From Mucor racemosus (taxonomy: Eukaryota > Mucoromycota > Mucoromycetes > Mucorales > Mucoraceae): DNA of 64,000 nt. The stretch is from the NCBI GenBank assembly GCA_027405735.1, contig JAPEHQ010000001.1, positions 6,634,001-6,698,000 on the forward strand. Direction: 5' to 3'. A program made the position numbers and the translations under genes. Every line of letters starts with the position of its first letter. Position 1 is the stretch's first letter. Positions 10,640 through 22,369 of the stretch are shown piece by piece. The notes beneath the pieces are model-generated. The model had not been told where the DNA came from. It was given only the letters and a program-made list of their open reading frames with translations, and made no database searches.

Positions 10640-13600
10640 TATGACCGAATATTAATGAATCAGAGAAAATACAACTGGTAAATAAAAAACGGATACTCAA
10701 TGTAAAACGAGGTCAAGATTGATAAAAGGTGCTTTCATTGTGTGGTGAAAATTGCGACATTCTGATGGATAGAAATTACAGGACCAAGATGTTGTGTTTG
10801 CTTCAGGATTTTCAAAAGGGTTCAAAAGCATTCTTTATTAAACTCAACTAGATGTTGAATACTCACCATATGCGATTAGTATCATTATTTAGTCTTTTAG
10901 TTAATTGCTGTATTATTAAAAATCAAGCTTTTCATAGCTTATAACAATGACACTGGGATGTTTCTGATCTCAGATTGGCGGCATTTATTATAAGGCGGAC
11001 TGATAATACATTTGATACTACTGTTGGTGGAACAAGTCAATTTAATTCATGGAGTTTGAATGAAAATACTGTAAAACCATTTTTAAGTACTTAAGTTAGC
11101 TCTGGTAAAGGATTGAATAAATTGGCTTGGGACAAAGAAGATAAAAAGGCGGCAATGAATTGTCAAAGAAACAATATAAAAAAAGTAACAATTAGAAAGA
11201 ACAAAAATGATCAGTTTCTCAACTGTTATAAAAAAATCAGAATAATGATAAAATTTTATTAAGAAGTAAAATATGGTTGCTTTTATATGTTTTTAGGTGT
11301 TATGGTTATCTCAGGCATCATCACACTATTGTAATCCTTTTAATTATATCATGGGAATAATCATCAAATTATGCCTTAAGGATTATTAATCAATAATCCA
11401 ACCAGCACACATCCATACGTTGCGCTATTTGTGTGATGGTGCAAACGATATGGGAATTGAGATTATTAACACTGTGGGAATTGTCTTCTTTGAGTGTTGT
11501 GAGAATTAGTCTTTTGTTCATGATTATAAATGTGAGAAATAAGTTTGAATTATACCGTATTATTACGATAGAAGGAGGTGGACAAATATGGCCGAATACA
11601 AACCACTGTTTATAGTATTTATAAGGTGTAACACATATGGATTATGTCGTGGAGGTAAAATATACCATTTATGGATATGTTGAATTTAGAGTTTCAATGT
11701 TACTTCAAATGTTTCTATTTGGACCTGGTAGTTGTTAACATTGTAGAAGGCGGCATATACAGTTGACACAACAGGCAATAGGTTCCAGTGCGTGATGGCC
11801 ATGTTTATGTTTATGATATTGGAGAGGTAAGAATAAAACTTTATGTAAATTACCTCTAGTACAATAATTATAAAGTAAGACTATATTATCATCAAATAAA
11901 CTACCACGCAATATTAACATGTATAAAGATTTATAGTAATAAGCTTGAATCAAGTGGATACAGCATCGTAAATTCTTGAAAAAGCTCTCAAATATCGTAA
12001 AATTTCTTATTTTTAAGACTTACAAAGCTTATAGGCGGAATATTAATTTCAAAAAATATTCTTGTCCAGATCATCAAATTTGACATTTTTCGATTTTTTT
12101 TTCTGATTTTGCAAATCTAGAGTTAATTATATTACCAATTATAAAAACAAAAAATATACATATATGCAGAATTTAGCGCTCTATTTGCTCAATAAAAAAT
12201 AATAAACATTTTTATTGCAAAATATAACATAAAAATCCTTTAATCAAAAAACTATTTTTGGGCCAAAAATGCTAAGTTTCATTACTTAACATTTAATATT
12301 AAGCTTTTATAAAATGCGTATTAGCTACAGCTACAGTTTTCTCTCACAATGTAGTATATTTAAACGTTGATTTTGGTATCAAAATTTGATTTTTCTGTTT
12401 TTTGATGAAAATCATGAGGGTTGGTAAGGATAAAATGATCCCCGAAAAATGTCCGCTACAAAAACTGAATTTTCAGACCTTACATGGTTAAATATAAGAA
12501 ACGTTAAAAAACGCTTTTTTATTTAAAACTGATATACCATAGTATAAGAGACTTAGCCGTTCAATCTTGCTGTCTTGCTATGCTCAATTACGGCGTCGCC
12601 CTAGGGGATCGCTTTTGCGATTTTTTAATGAATGCATGATATGACGACAGACGGTTTTTCTGGTAGAAAAATGTATGTTTCTATGATAACAGATATTGCC
12701 TATTTTGTTTATTAGTTTATGGTTTATGCGCTGTAATGCTGCTTTTACATTCGCTGAAATGTGCAATTTAGCAGGGTTTTAATTGCGCTAAATAATGTAA
12801 AGCCTTGAAAATCCTTTTTTACTCGTGTTGTTTCTCTCTTTTTGTTTTCATGTTCCAAGGATATATTTATCGTTTGAAAAGGCATATCAGATTATCAAGC
12901 TGATATTCTTTTCTTTTATCCAAATACGCATGCTAACATAATGGATTAATATTTTTAATATAGGTAGCAGTCGTTATATTAGAGACTGATATTCTTATTT
13001 AACCGCTTTCTAAGATCAAATATCATTATTTACTACTGTATTGTTGGACGTACTTCTGGATTACCAGATCAAATCAAAAACAGTGATATTTATATTTACT
13101 CAATGAAATGCTAGAACTGGCTACAAACCCACGAAATGTTCCAGGAAAGTGATAAAATTTCAAATGATATAGAAACAAAAATAAAAAAAGAATAATCTAA
13201 TGTTTTGTCTAATAACTATAGTTTTGATCGTAGCTACTGTATACTTGAAAACAAATCTTTTTACAGCTGACAATCTTAAATTAAAATAGTAAGTTTAAAG
13301 AAAGTTAATTTGTTTAAATTTTATGTGTGATAAGTGATAAAGTAACATCTACTGTATAATCTTAGATTTGGCTTGCATATAAATTTAAGCAGTAAATGTT
13401 ATTTAAGTTTATGCTCGAGCAAAAACCATTGTTGCTGTAAATATTATAATAGCTATAAACATATTTACAAATAATGATAATCGTAAATATATTGGTTCTT
13501 GCATGTATTGCTCTACATCAACAACGTATTGAATTGCATTGTCTATAATTTATATTAACAAAAGCAAATGTAATTTAAAAACCCATTCCAGTAAAAAATG

Positions 13601-13879
13601 CAATAGAAGTTTGAGAACGGCACGATGCTCATGTACAAACCAATTTGTGCCCATACAATCAGCTCATTATGCTCATGGTCAGATTTTATTATTATGCACA
13701 TATAGAGGTAATGATATGTTTATGGGTAATTCTACTATTATGAACACATGGGATTAATGCCATACACATGGGCAGAATTTATAATTCTGCACATACAGGC
13801 TTAGTGTTGTGCTCGTGTGCAGTTTCTTTTATTGTGCCCATGTTGAAATCATCTTGTGCAGCACAGGTCGGCCGTAGTG
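10640..13879 (+). repeat. Dynein-fragment repeat unit, copy B (left arm of palindrome)
   Basis: This copy extends further upstream than copy A. The block 10640-10830 matches the far side of copy D in reverse. The coding relic at 10840-11160 reads DVEYSPYA, an intron-like stretch, then DNTFDTTVGGTSQFN, and GLNKLAWDKE. The fragment is split by about 600 bp (11160-11770) absent from copies A, C and E, then resumes with GHVYVYDIGE and a donor. From 11783 to 13879 it is the left arm of the inverted repeat. It ends CAGGTCGGCCGTAGTG; read inward this is CACTACGGCC, a CACTA-like terminus, although no matching opposite end was found. Confidence 0.75.
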
Positions 13880-16471
13880 TAAGCATTTATATTTTGATTC
13901 CTCATTTTTAGAGCAACGTGGGGAGGCTGAAGCTTTTACAATTTTGTAGATTAACACTAAAAGTACCTATCATTGTAACGGCGTAACGGGAGCTCAGTTG
14001 GATCCATATATCCATATTTGGCGAAACCTGGTTAGCTTGCTGACCTTAGTAGGTGTTAAATAGCAGGCAGGTGATTTGTTATTTAAATTTACTGAATGTA
14101 CAATGATTCATGAAAGCTGATATTTGACATTACTTGTAGTACTTTTTTATATCTAAATACATGTAGAGTTGCATCTTACTTGGACCAGTATTTATAAATT
14201 TTATTTCTCATTGTTTTGCAATAAAAGTACACAACAAGCTATAGGGACACTTTGGCAATAATTTTCTCGACCTGCAGAAAACCCTAAAAGTTGCACTTTG
14301 TGGCCCTTATATCAAAGATGTATGATGTGTACCTATTATCATGTAATGATGGAAGTTATTCGGATCAAAATTTGCACTACGGCCGACTTGTGCTGCACAA
14401 GATGATTTCAACATGGGCACAATAAAAGAAACTGCACACGAGCACAACACTAAGCCTGTATGTGCAGAATTATAAATTCTGCCCATGTGTATGGCATTAA
14501 TCCCATGTGTTCATAATAGTAGAATTACCCATAAACATATCATTACCTCTATATGTGCATAATAATAAAATCTGACCATGAGCATAATGAGCTGATTGTA
14601 TGGGCACAAATTGGTTTGTACATGAGCATCGTGCCGTTCTCAAACTTCTATTGCATTTTTTACTGGAATGGGTTTTTAAATTACATTTGCTTTTGTTAAT
14701 ATAAATTATAGACAATGCAATTCAATACGTTGTTGATGTAGAGCAATACATGCAAGAACCAATATATTTACGATTATCATTATTTGTAAATATGTTTATA
14801 GCTATTATAATATTTACAGCAACAATGGTTTTTGCTCGAGCATAAACTTAAATAACATTTACTGCTTAAATTTATATGCAAGCCAAATCTAAGATTATAC
14901 AGTAGATGTTACTTTATCACTTATCACACATAAAATTTAAACAAATTAACTTTCTTTAAACTTACTATTTTAATTTAAGATTGTCAGCTGTAAAAAGATT
15001 TGTTTTCAAGTATACAGTAGCTACGATCAAAACTATAGTTATTAGACAAAACATTAGATTATTCTTTTTTTATTTTTGTTTCTATATCATTTGAAATTTT
15101 ATCACTTTCCTGGAACATTTCGTGGGTTTGTAGCCAGTTCTAGCATTTCATTGAGTAAATATAAATATCACTGTTTTTGATTTGATCTGGTAATCCAGAA
15201 GTACGTCCAACAATACAGTAGTAAATAATGATATTTGATCTTAGAAAGCGGTTAAATAAGAATATCAGTCTCTAATATAACGACTGCTACCTATATTAAA
15301 AATATTAATCCATTATGTTAGCATGCGTATTTGGATAAAAGAAAAGAATATCAGCTTGATAATCTGATATGCCTTTTCAAACGATAAATATATCCTTGGA
15401 ACATGAAAACAAAAAGAGAGAAACAACACGAGTAAAAAAGGATTTTCAAGGCTTTACATTATTTAGCGCAATTAAAACCCTGCTAAATTGCACATTTCAG
15501 CGAATGTAAAAGCAGCATTACAGCGCATAAACCATAAACTAATAAACAAAATAGGCAATATCTGTTATCATAGAAACATACATTTTTCTACCAGAAAAAC
15601 CGTCTGTCGTCATATCATGCATTCATTAAAAAATCGCAAAAGCGATCCCCTAGGGCGACGCCGTAATTGAGCATAGCAAGACAGCAAGATTGAACGGCTA
15701 AGTCTCTTATACTATGGTATATCAGTTTTAAATAAAAAAGCGTTTTTTAACGTTTCTTATATTTAACCATGTAAGGTCTGAAAATTCAGTTTTTGTAGCG
15801 GACATTTTTCGGGGATCATTTTATCCTTACCAACCCTCATGATTTTCATCAAAAAACAGAAAAATCAAATTTTGATACCAAAATCAACGTTTAAATATAC
15901 TACATTGTGAGAGAAAACTGTAGCTGTAGCTAATACGCATTTTATAAAAGCTTAATATTAAATGTTAAGTAATGAAACTTAGCATTTTTGGCCCAAAAAT
16001 AGTTTTTTGATTAAAGGATTTTTATGTTATATTTTGCAATAAAAATGTTTATTATTTTTTATTGAGCAAATAGAGCGCTAAATTCTGCATATATGTATAT
16101 TTTTTGTTTTTATAATTGGTAATATAATTAACTCTAGATTTGCAAAATCAGAAAAAAAAATCGAAAAATGTCAAATTTGATGATCTGGACAAGAATATTT
16201 TTTGAAATTAATATTCCGCCTATAAGCTTTGTAAGTCTTAAAAATAAGAAATTTTACGATATTTGAGAGCTTTTTCAAGAATTTACGATGCTGTATCCAC
16301 TTGATTCAAGCTTATTACTATAAATCTTTATACATGTTAATATTGCGTGGTAGTTTATTTGATGATAATATAGTCTTACTTTATAATTATTGTACTAGAG
16401 GTAATTTACATTAAGTTTTATTCTTACCTCTCCAATATCATAAACATAAACATGGCGATCACTCGGATCTA
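11783..16471. repeat. Large near-perfect inverted repeat, ~2.1 kb arms
   Basis: The arms 11783-13879 and 14375-16471 are reverse complements about axis 14127 with no net length change: the frames 13539-13757 and 14497-14715 encode the same 72 residues, and 12584-12766 and 15488-15670 the same 60. I saw only isolated mismatches inside the arms, with divergence only in the outermost roughly 45 bp. The spacer is about 495 bp (13880-14374) and contains an R4 repeat copy. Confidence 0.85.
13925..14080 (+). repeat. Dispersed repeat R4, copy 2 (in palindrome spacer)
   Basis: It reads GGCTGAAGCTTTTACAATTT, then CATTGTAACGGCG, then GGGAGCTCAGTTGGATCC, parallel to the copy at 9155. It occupies part of the loop between the palindrome arms. 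No coding frame is present. Confidence 0.45.
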
Positions 16472-16690
16472 TTGCCACCTTTTTACTCTCTTTGTCCCAA
16501 GCCAATTTATTCAATGCTTTACCAGAACAAATTTACTTTTGACTTATAAAAATTGATTTATTAAAAAAATCAATTATTAATAACAAGCTAATAAGTAATA
16601 ATTATGGTGTACCTTTGATAGTTGGTACTTATGTACTTATATACAAGACAACACCTTGTTTTCCTCTTCTTAGCTGTTGGCCACTAAATA
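14375..16690 (-). repeat. Dynein-fragment repeat unit, copy C (right arm of palindrome)
   Basis: Reverse-oriented copy. Its dynein piece lies at 16420-16535 on the minus strand (NKLAWDKESKKVAID, then a mutated repeat of the VYVYDIGE end). Beyond 16535, unlike copy B, it jumps to another block at 16540-16690 that is also found beyond copy D (40745-40890). That block contains a possible small exon with a TAG acceptor and GTAC donor. This suggests a larger ancestral gene fragment with an internal deletion in copy C. Confidence 0.7.
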
Positions 16691-16699
16691 GAAATAAAA

Positions 16700-17170
16700 A
16701 GTGCTTTTTAGTACATTGGCATACAATTTTTTCCTGGTGTTATTTAGTGAAAAAAAAAAAAGTATAGTAGATGAAAAGTGAGACTCAGTTTTTAAGGAAA
16801 AACCAGTAGATTTTACGGGTTTTTAAGTCTTTCGTGAGATATAAAGTATATCCAGAAGCAGACAGCATATGCGACCAATTCATATATATTTTTCAGTGCT
16901 TAATATATACTGTGAAAGTTGATTAATATGAGATTACTTATAAGAAAGAGACCACGCTTTAGCTTTGAAGATTGGAAAATTTATTTTTATGATTGTTCAA
17001 ATATCACAACTTGTTCAAAATACGAAACACGAGCATACTTTAATGTGCTTCAAACACACAAAAAAGTAATTGAGTCCACTTTTTATTGCAATTATAAGCC
17101 TGAAGCCCCCCTTCTAAAAAGCGGATATTGCTGCCAAAACGACTATTTTGCGTGTTTGGATCAAAAAATT
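16700..17170 (-). repeat. Dispersed repeat R2, copy 1 (decayed)
   Basis: It matches 28268-28790 and 43455-43965. On the minus strand all three keep a decayed common peptide around FFSLNN-T/I-R/K-K-x-LYANV; in this copy the frame stops soon after. The opposite-strand frame at 16919-17176 is a by-product and is not called as a gene. Confidence 0.5.
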
Positions 17171-17348
17171 ATTTGAAATAGATAGCATGTATTCAACTTA
17201 TCAACAGTAAGCTTTTTTTGCGCAATGCATAAATATATTCGAAGGTTAACGCTACCAATCCAATTTTATTATTGTTCAATACATCTTACAGATTGACAAA
17301 TTAATCAAATAAGAAAAAACGTATATAGATAACTGCTAAACAGCGGAT

Positions 17349-18885
17349 CTACATGTTGAGTCTTTCAAAAACATACTCCTTTTCTTCGCCAGTGAAGGGA
17401 ACACCTAACTCGATCAATTTCTTGAAAGCATTAGCAAAATCTTCAAAGAAAGCAGCAGTATCCTTTGCATAGAGTTCGAAATATGGCTTGAGCTTTTCGT
17501 CCTCCAACATGTCAATTTCAATAGGCAACATCATGACTTCAGGATTAGCTTTATCAACCCATTGCCATAGGCCAGTGGGGAGATCTCTCTTTACCCATTC
17601 ACGAGAAGTGATAGCCTTATAGTACTCATTGGAAAAGAATGTAGGTGCCTCTTGCCATGGTCCGTCATAACCGCTACGATCAAGATGACATCTGCCTAAA
17701 GCATGACCACCAATTAATGCAACAATTTCGCGATCATTAAATCCCTAAATAGCAATCGTATTAATATTTATTTTTCAAATTACGATTTATATTCAAACAT
17801 ACCATACGATAAAATACATCGCGAGCATGATCAACCTTCTTGGAACCATCAGGAAGACGACCATCGGGAGTACATTTGTTGTCGCCTTGATCTCTGCGAC
17901 CAGGTCTCCATTTAATGTTGGGGCCACCCTATGAAGAATAAAAAATATTAATCCTAACGAAATAAAAGGGAAAATGAATTAAAAAACTTACAAGCTCTTG
18001 AATAGCTACAACACCACCTAAAGTATACATGTCACCATAGCTAAGTTCAGGAAACTTTGGTTTGATATGTTTTTCAAGAAGATCACGAGCAATTTGCAAG
18101 CCATTGTTTGCGCTATGTTCTGCTTCGGCCCTAAAACGCATTGTACCACCATTACTGCCACCAGAACCATCTTTAACATTGTAGGTGCCAGATGAGTGCC
18201 AGGCTAGACGCAAAAGAACGGGACCATAAGACCCATCATCGTAACTATAAATTATATATATATATATTTTTTAGATAATCATACTGCAATAAAACTGTAA
18301 AACCCTTACTCCTCATTAGAATCCAATAATTCAGCAATTTCATTATATACTTGTTGATAGTTGATCTTTTTCTCGGGAGCTGTCTTTTTACTGTCATCAG
18401 GCTTGTTGGTGGGTTCTTTCCTTGTATCATTTTCTGGTTCTGATTTACTTTTTGGTTCTGGTTCTTGTTCATGTTTTTGTTCATGTTTTTGTTCATGTTT
18501 TTGTTCATTTTTTGAAGCAGCAGATGCCTTTGTATTCTCTAGTTGTTCTGTATGAACTAGTTGATCAATTTTTTCAGCTCTCTTTTTTTGATAATAAGTA
18601 TATGCAACGCCGAGAGAAATACAGCCTAAATAAATAAATAAAAAAAAAAAAATACGCAATGAATATTTTAAATATAAATGTGATTACAAGGTAATTACCA
18701 ATCCATAACAAAGGATTAGAGCTATTATTCTCTACAGAAGGAGGAGGAGGAGGAGGAGGAGAAGCGGTAGCATAAGTGCGACGCATAATAATTGATGTAC
18801 GGACATTAGTTGTCAAAGCTGGTCGAACTGCTTGACGCGCTCCGTAACGAGTTGCAAGGCAACCAAGAGAACGTAAGGAGGACAT
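17349..18885 (-). CDS. CCP1: Mitochondrial cytochrome c peroxidase
   Basis: Five exons on the minus strand: 18885-18699, 18625-18310, 18244-17992, 17928-17803 and 17744-17349, giving 425 aa. It is a class I heme peroxidase that reduces H2O2 with electrons from cytochrome c in the intermembrane space. Residues 180-184 (RLAWH) carry the distal Arg, Trp and His; GGHALG places the proximal His at 308; GPW gives the radical-site Trp at 324. The N-terminus has an Arg-rich targeting sequence, a Pro7 run and a membrane segment ([16 protein letters not shown]) as in the yeast bipartite presequence cut by rhomboid Pcp1. Residues about 95-115 hold EQKH repeats encoded by a 12-bp tandem repeat. The residue aligned with yeast Asp235 (MMLPTD) is Glu370 (MMLPIE), unusual because this carboxylate normally hydrogen-bonds the proximal His. 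Exon phases are consistent throughout. Confidence 0.93.
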
Positions 18886-19130
18886 TGTTATAATTTATTG
18901 TAAGAATAGAATTGTAAAAAGAAAACAAAAACTAGAAAGTTTATTTTGACATTGTTATTATTTATTAGAAATCCAACATTTTTCATTGTTCCATAGCAGG
19001 GGTTTTAAACGCTGTAGAAATGATGGGATAATGTTACGTTTGCGCTTTGAAAAATCGGAGCATTTTGATTTTTGAAAGGGATCTATAATTTACATATTTA
19101 TTCAAATGTTGTCATAACCTTCATTTTCAT

Positions 19131-19634
19131 TTACCTTAATGACGCTTTATTGATAGATCTGTGATCTTCAGCATCTATCTCTTCTTCTGATTGATGATTA
19201 AGCGCAATAGAGGAGGGGTTTTTCATAAACCATCTTGATCGGACATGTTCTGACTCTTGCAACATTCTATGTGTATGTTTTAGTTCTTCTCTGGTTGCAG
19301 AATGTTCATTTAAAGTCTCATGAAATCGATTTTGTAAATCATAAAAGTCTGTTTTCCATTCATATAGAGTCTGCTCGGCAAAAACGAGTTTTTTTGATAA
19401 TAAATTGATCTGATCTTGTAATGATATCAATTCTTCGTTATCGGGATCTCTTATTAAATCTGTTTGGTAAGATGGGATACTTCTCAACGATGAATCATTG
19501 GAATATGAAGGGGTTTTTACAGATATAACTGGAGATGACGATGTTGAACAGATGGACCATGAAAAAAGTGGCATTGAATACCTGCTGCTTCCGTTTCTGT
19601 TAGACTTTTTGATATTGATGGAAGGTGTTTTCAT
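19131..19634 (-). CDS. Small coiled-coil protein, function unknown
   Basis: A 167-residue open frame not recognised as any family. The first 60 residues are Ser/Pro-rich and basic. Residues about 65-135 form a probable coiled coil (ELISLQDQINLLSKKLVFAEQTL and onward), followed by an acidic tail. The final codons contain AAG-GTAAAT, a plausible donor. A 51-bp intron ending ATTATAG near 19083 would replace the last residue with about 15 basic and hydrophobic residues (SLSKIKMLRFFK and four more). I cannot decide between the two ends. The region between it and the peroxidase gene is about 250 bp, and the two are codirectional. Confidence 0.6.
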   Translation of the reverse strand: MKTPSINIKKSNRNGSSRYSMPLFSWSICSTSSSPVISVKTPSYSNDSSLRSIPSYQTDLIRDPDNEELISLQDQINLLSKKLVFAEQTLYEWKTDFYDLQNRFHETLNEHSATREELKHTHRMLQESEHVRSRWFMKNPSSIALNHQSEEEIDAEDHRSINKASLR

Positions 19635-19990
19635 AATTGATGAAAAAAAAAAAAGAAATGTTGTTCATTATGATTAATTTCAAACAGGATTAAATATACA
19701 GACATTTCATTGTTAGTTTATAGCTATTTTTATTTAATATGATAACAACGTCTAAAATTGTATATTTACTCTTTGTTTCTGTTGTAGATCATCGTTTTAA
19801 TACACATTTGCCGTAAAACATAGCTGCTTCTTTTATGAAACCATTAAAACCCCACCACCTATTTTGTTTGGGTGCAAATTAAAAATCTTTTCTGCCCTGT
19901 CCAAAAAGTGTGTATACAAACTCTTTTTGTTGTAATAAAATTATTCTCCCCTTTTTATTTCTATTTCATAAACAAAACAAAACAAAAAAA

Positions 19991-21405
19991 ATGGATACCA
20001 ATTTAGATTTAAAGGATTCTCGCGTGCCTACATTTATTCCTTTTGAACAGCACGTAGATAAATCAGCTACAAAGCCTGCTACAAAAAGAAAGAGAACTGC
20101 TAAAAATGATAGCACCAATAAACCTCAAAAGAAAAAGGCATTGAAATCTGTTAAAAAAGGTAAAATGATACAGTTGCCATGGTTACATTATATAAATTAC
20201 CATGGTTACATTATATTAAATCAAAAAAAAAAAAACTTTAAATTAAACTAGTCAAGCAAACTATCCAAGATGAGTCCAATCAAGAAAATATTGAGGTAAG
20301 TTTATATATGATACAGCAACACAAAGAGGTGGGGTTTAATTACTTATTTAATATAAAGGAACCTATTGTTCATCATATCTGGATCGGTGCTGCAACAAAT
20401 GAAGAGAAGGGTGCATTTGCTATTTATCATGGTGAAAAAGATGAACGCAATTATACTCAAATCTACGAGAAGAAAGACCAACTTGAAGATTTAGAATATG
20501 CTTACGTTTTGGTTAGTATAGTGTACAAAGCGTTCGATTGCATGGTTTTTTAAAAAAAATCTATTAGGGTACCTTAAAAGCTATTGAATTGGCAAAATCT
20601 GAAAATACAACTATTATTGTAAATACTACCTGTAGAGATTTACCTAGAGCTATTGCTGGTAAGGCAAGAGCTTTCCATTATGATAACATGGCCAATCAGA
20701 TCCGCGAATTAATAAAGGAAATCGAGCAACCTTTGTCTGTGGTAATATACAAATTTAGTACAAAAAAAGTATGCTTGAAATGTAATTATTTTTCATTAGC
20801 GTCATATTTCAGGAAGACATGCTGCTGTTGATCAAAAAGCAGCTTTGATTCTTGCAGAGGAAGCTTTGAACACAAGGTAATTACGTTTTCATGGCACGAT
20901 ATACAATTCAATTCATTCAATTCCTTTTTTTTTTTTTTTTGCAATGTTTAGTGTTGCAGATAAACAAGTCGTTGAAAACTTGACCGTAGGAGAAGTAACT
21001 CACGTTGTTGAAAAGGAATCTGACGAAACAAAAGAGATTGTCAAGGAAAAAGAAGATGCTGTTCTTATTTCTTCAACATCCAACGATGATGATTTAAATC
21101 ACATTGTAGAAAATGCGATTGATATTGCTGCAGAAACTAACGCTGAAACAATCCAAGAAGCAGTTGAATCTGCCATCAATTCCACATCATCTTCAGAAGA
21201 TGTTATGGAAACTCAAGTAGAAACTACAGTAGAAACCAAAGTTGAAGTCAAAGTTATTGAAACTTCGGCAGAACCATCAGCTGCTGAACCTATGGATTTA
21301 GTAGAGGAGACAGAGCAAGCACCAAAATCATCTTGGGCCACAGTATTAGGCCTTCAAAACATCATCAATGTCTTGAGTTCACCTTTCAAAGCTCGTAGAA
21401 ACTAA
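19991..21405 (+). CDS. RNase H-fold protein lacking catalytic residues
   Basis: Six exons: 19991-20159, 20251-20294, 20359-20511, 20568-20741, 20800-20876 and 20952-21405, giving 356 aa. Residues 1-56 are basic, with a Lys-rich stretch like a nuclear localisation signal. Residues about 75-205 follow the RNase HI order: a first strand (HHIWIGAA), ERNYTQIYE, an acidic helix (LEYAYVLGTLKAIEL), a strand (TTIIVNTT), then RHISGRHAAVDQKAALILAEEAL. The Asp of the usual TDGA is missing, the Asp of TDS is Asn141, and the last Asp (NxxAD) is Ala195; only the helix Glu (117) remains. Residues about 210-330 are acidic, and the C-terminus ends NIINVLSSPFKARRN. The acceptor at 20798-20799 was chosen because it alone keeps the frame and the motif. 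The assignment rests on motif order, so it needs a profile or structure check. Confidence 0.65.
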
Positions 21406-21489
21406 AAGTGGTCACTATAGTCCTATTTCCATGCCATATACAACAATTTTTTTGAAATAAATCTTCTCATCATTTATACAATCTACAAC

Positions 21490-22369
21490 ATGTCCATTTT
21501 ATACCCATTTTTAATAGATAATATACAACATTTATCAAATGTGAACATTGAAAATATACCCTTAATTCAGGTGCTTCCATTGACAGAAGTTATAAAGGCA
21601 ATTCTAAATGTCTATGCATACCGATCTGCATTGGGAGAACAAAATTCCAAACGAATTACTTGGTTGCAAGGGTTTTTAGTGTGCATAGTTGTAGGTTCAG
21701 CAGGCACATGCACTGTTGCATTGCTTCGAGGGGAACCAATTGGTGTCATTAATAAAAATGAATTCTGGACCTTGTATAGGTAAATTCTAGTATAATGATT
21801 GCATCCTTTTATATTCTAATGATGTAGCATAGCATCATTTATTGGCTCATGTTCTCCAATTCCTACATATATCAATCGATACATTACTTATTTTCAACAT
21901 ATCCCTTGGTAAAATTATTGTGTATTGGTCTTTCAGGCATAAATCGAGGCTATTCTCTCGTTCAGTTCGGTATAGATGGCGTAACAAAGTCGGCAGGAAT
22001 CGACAAAATAGTTGGAAGAATTCTGTGTGGTACGTTGGTTGGCTGTGCTTCTGGATTTTGGTTTGGTAAATTGTTCTAAATTGTTATTTATATATGAAAA
22101 ATATTAATGCATTTCAAGAATTGTTCAGCCTCGGGCAAGCTGAATGGACATTAGTAACGCCTAAATTGTTCTTGAGCCCATCCTCTAACGTCAAAATATC
22201 ATTCTGGACATCAGTTACCTATATTGCATTATCATCTTACTTGATTGACGATCGTGAAGCGCATGCAATAGGTTCAATGACATTTGCTTTGCTTTTAATG
22301 TTTAATCATTATTCTATATCAAATAGAAAAATTAGCAATTTCAGTTCTAAAGATATTAAATCTAAATGA
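21490..22369 (+). CDS. TRIC-family (TMEM38-like) cation channel
   Basis: Three exons: 21490-21779, 21833-22065 and 22119-22369, giving 257 aa. The protein is largely hydrophobic, with about seven possible membrane segments. W-L-Q-G-F-L-V-CIVVGSAGT-CTVALLRGEPIGV at residues about 57-90 follows the TRIC pattern of a Gly-rich helix followed by a loop with a conserved Gly-x-Pro. LYSIIYWLMFSNSYI and CIGLSGINRG fit the later helices. TRIC channels are trimeric K+-permeable channels of ER membranes that offset charge during calcium release. The acceptor CATAG at 21828-21832 was chosen because the earlier AG gives a stop within about 30 residues. The gene starts 85 bp after the upstream stop, so intergenic space is very short. 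Confidence 0.7.

Noticed and set aside
12584..12766. 60-codon frame in the dynein units (also 5515-5697 and 15488-15670) as a small gene
   Set aside because: The only differences between copies A and B are both amino-acid changing (Tyr/His, Met/Ile), and copies D and E have frameshifts, so there is no sign of selection on the protein.
13539..13757. 72-codon frame in both palindrome arms as a gene
   Set aside because: Identity simply reflects the inverted duplication; related frames in copies A and E are altered, and no domain or promoter is seen.
16919..17176. 85-codon plus-strand frame next to the peroxidase gene
   Set aside because: It lies on the opposite strand of repeat R2, where the conserved peptide is on the minus strand.
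18361..18637. Plus-strand frames opposite the peroxidase EQKH repeat
   Set aside because: Products of the 12-bp repeat on the non-coding strand.
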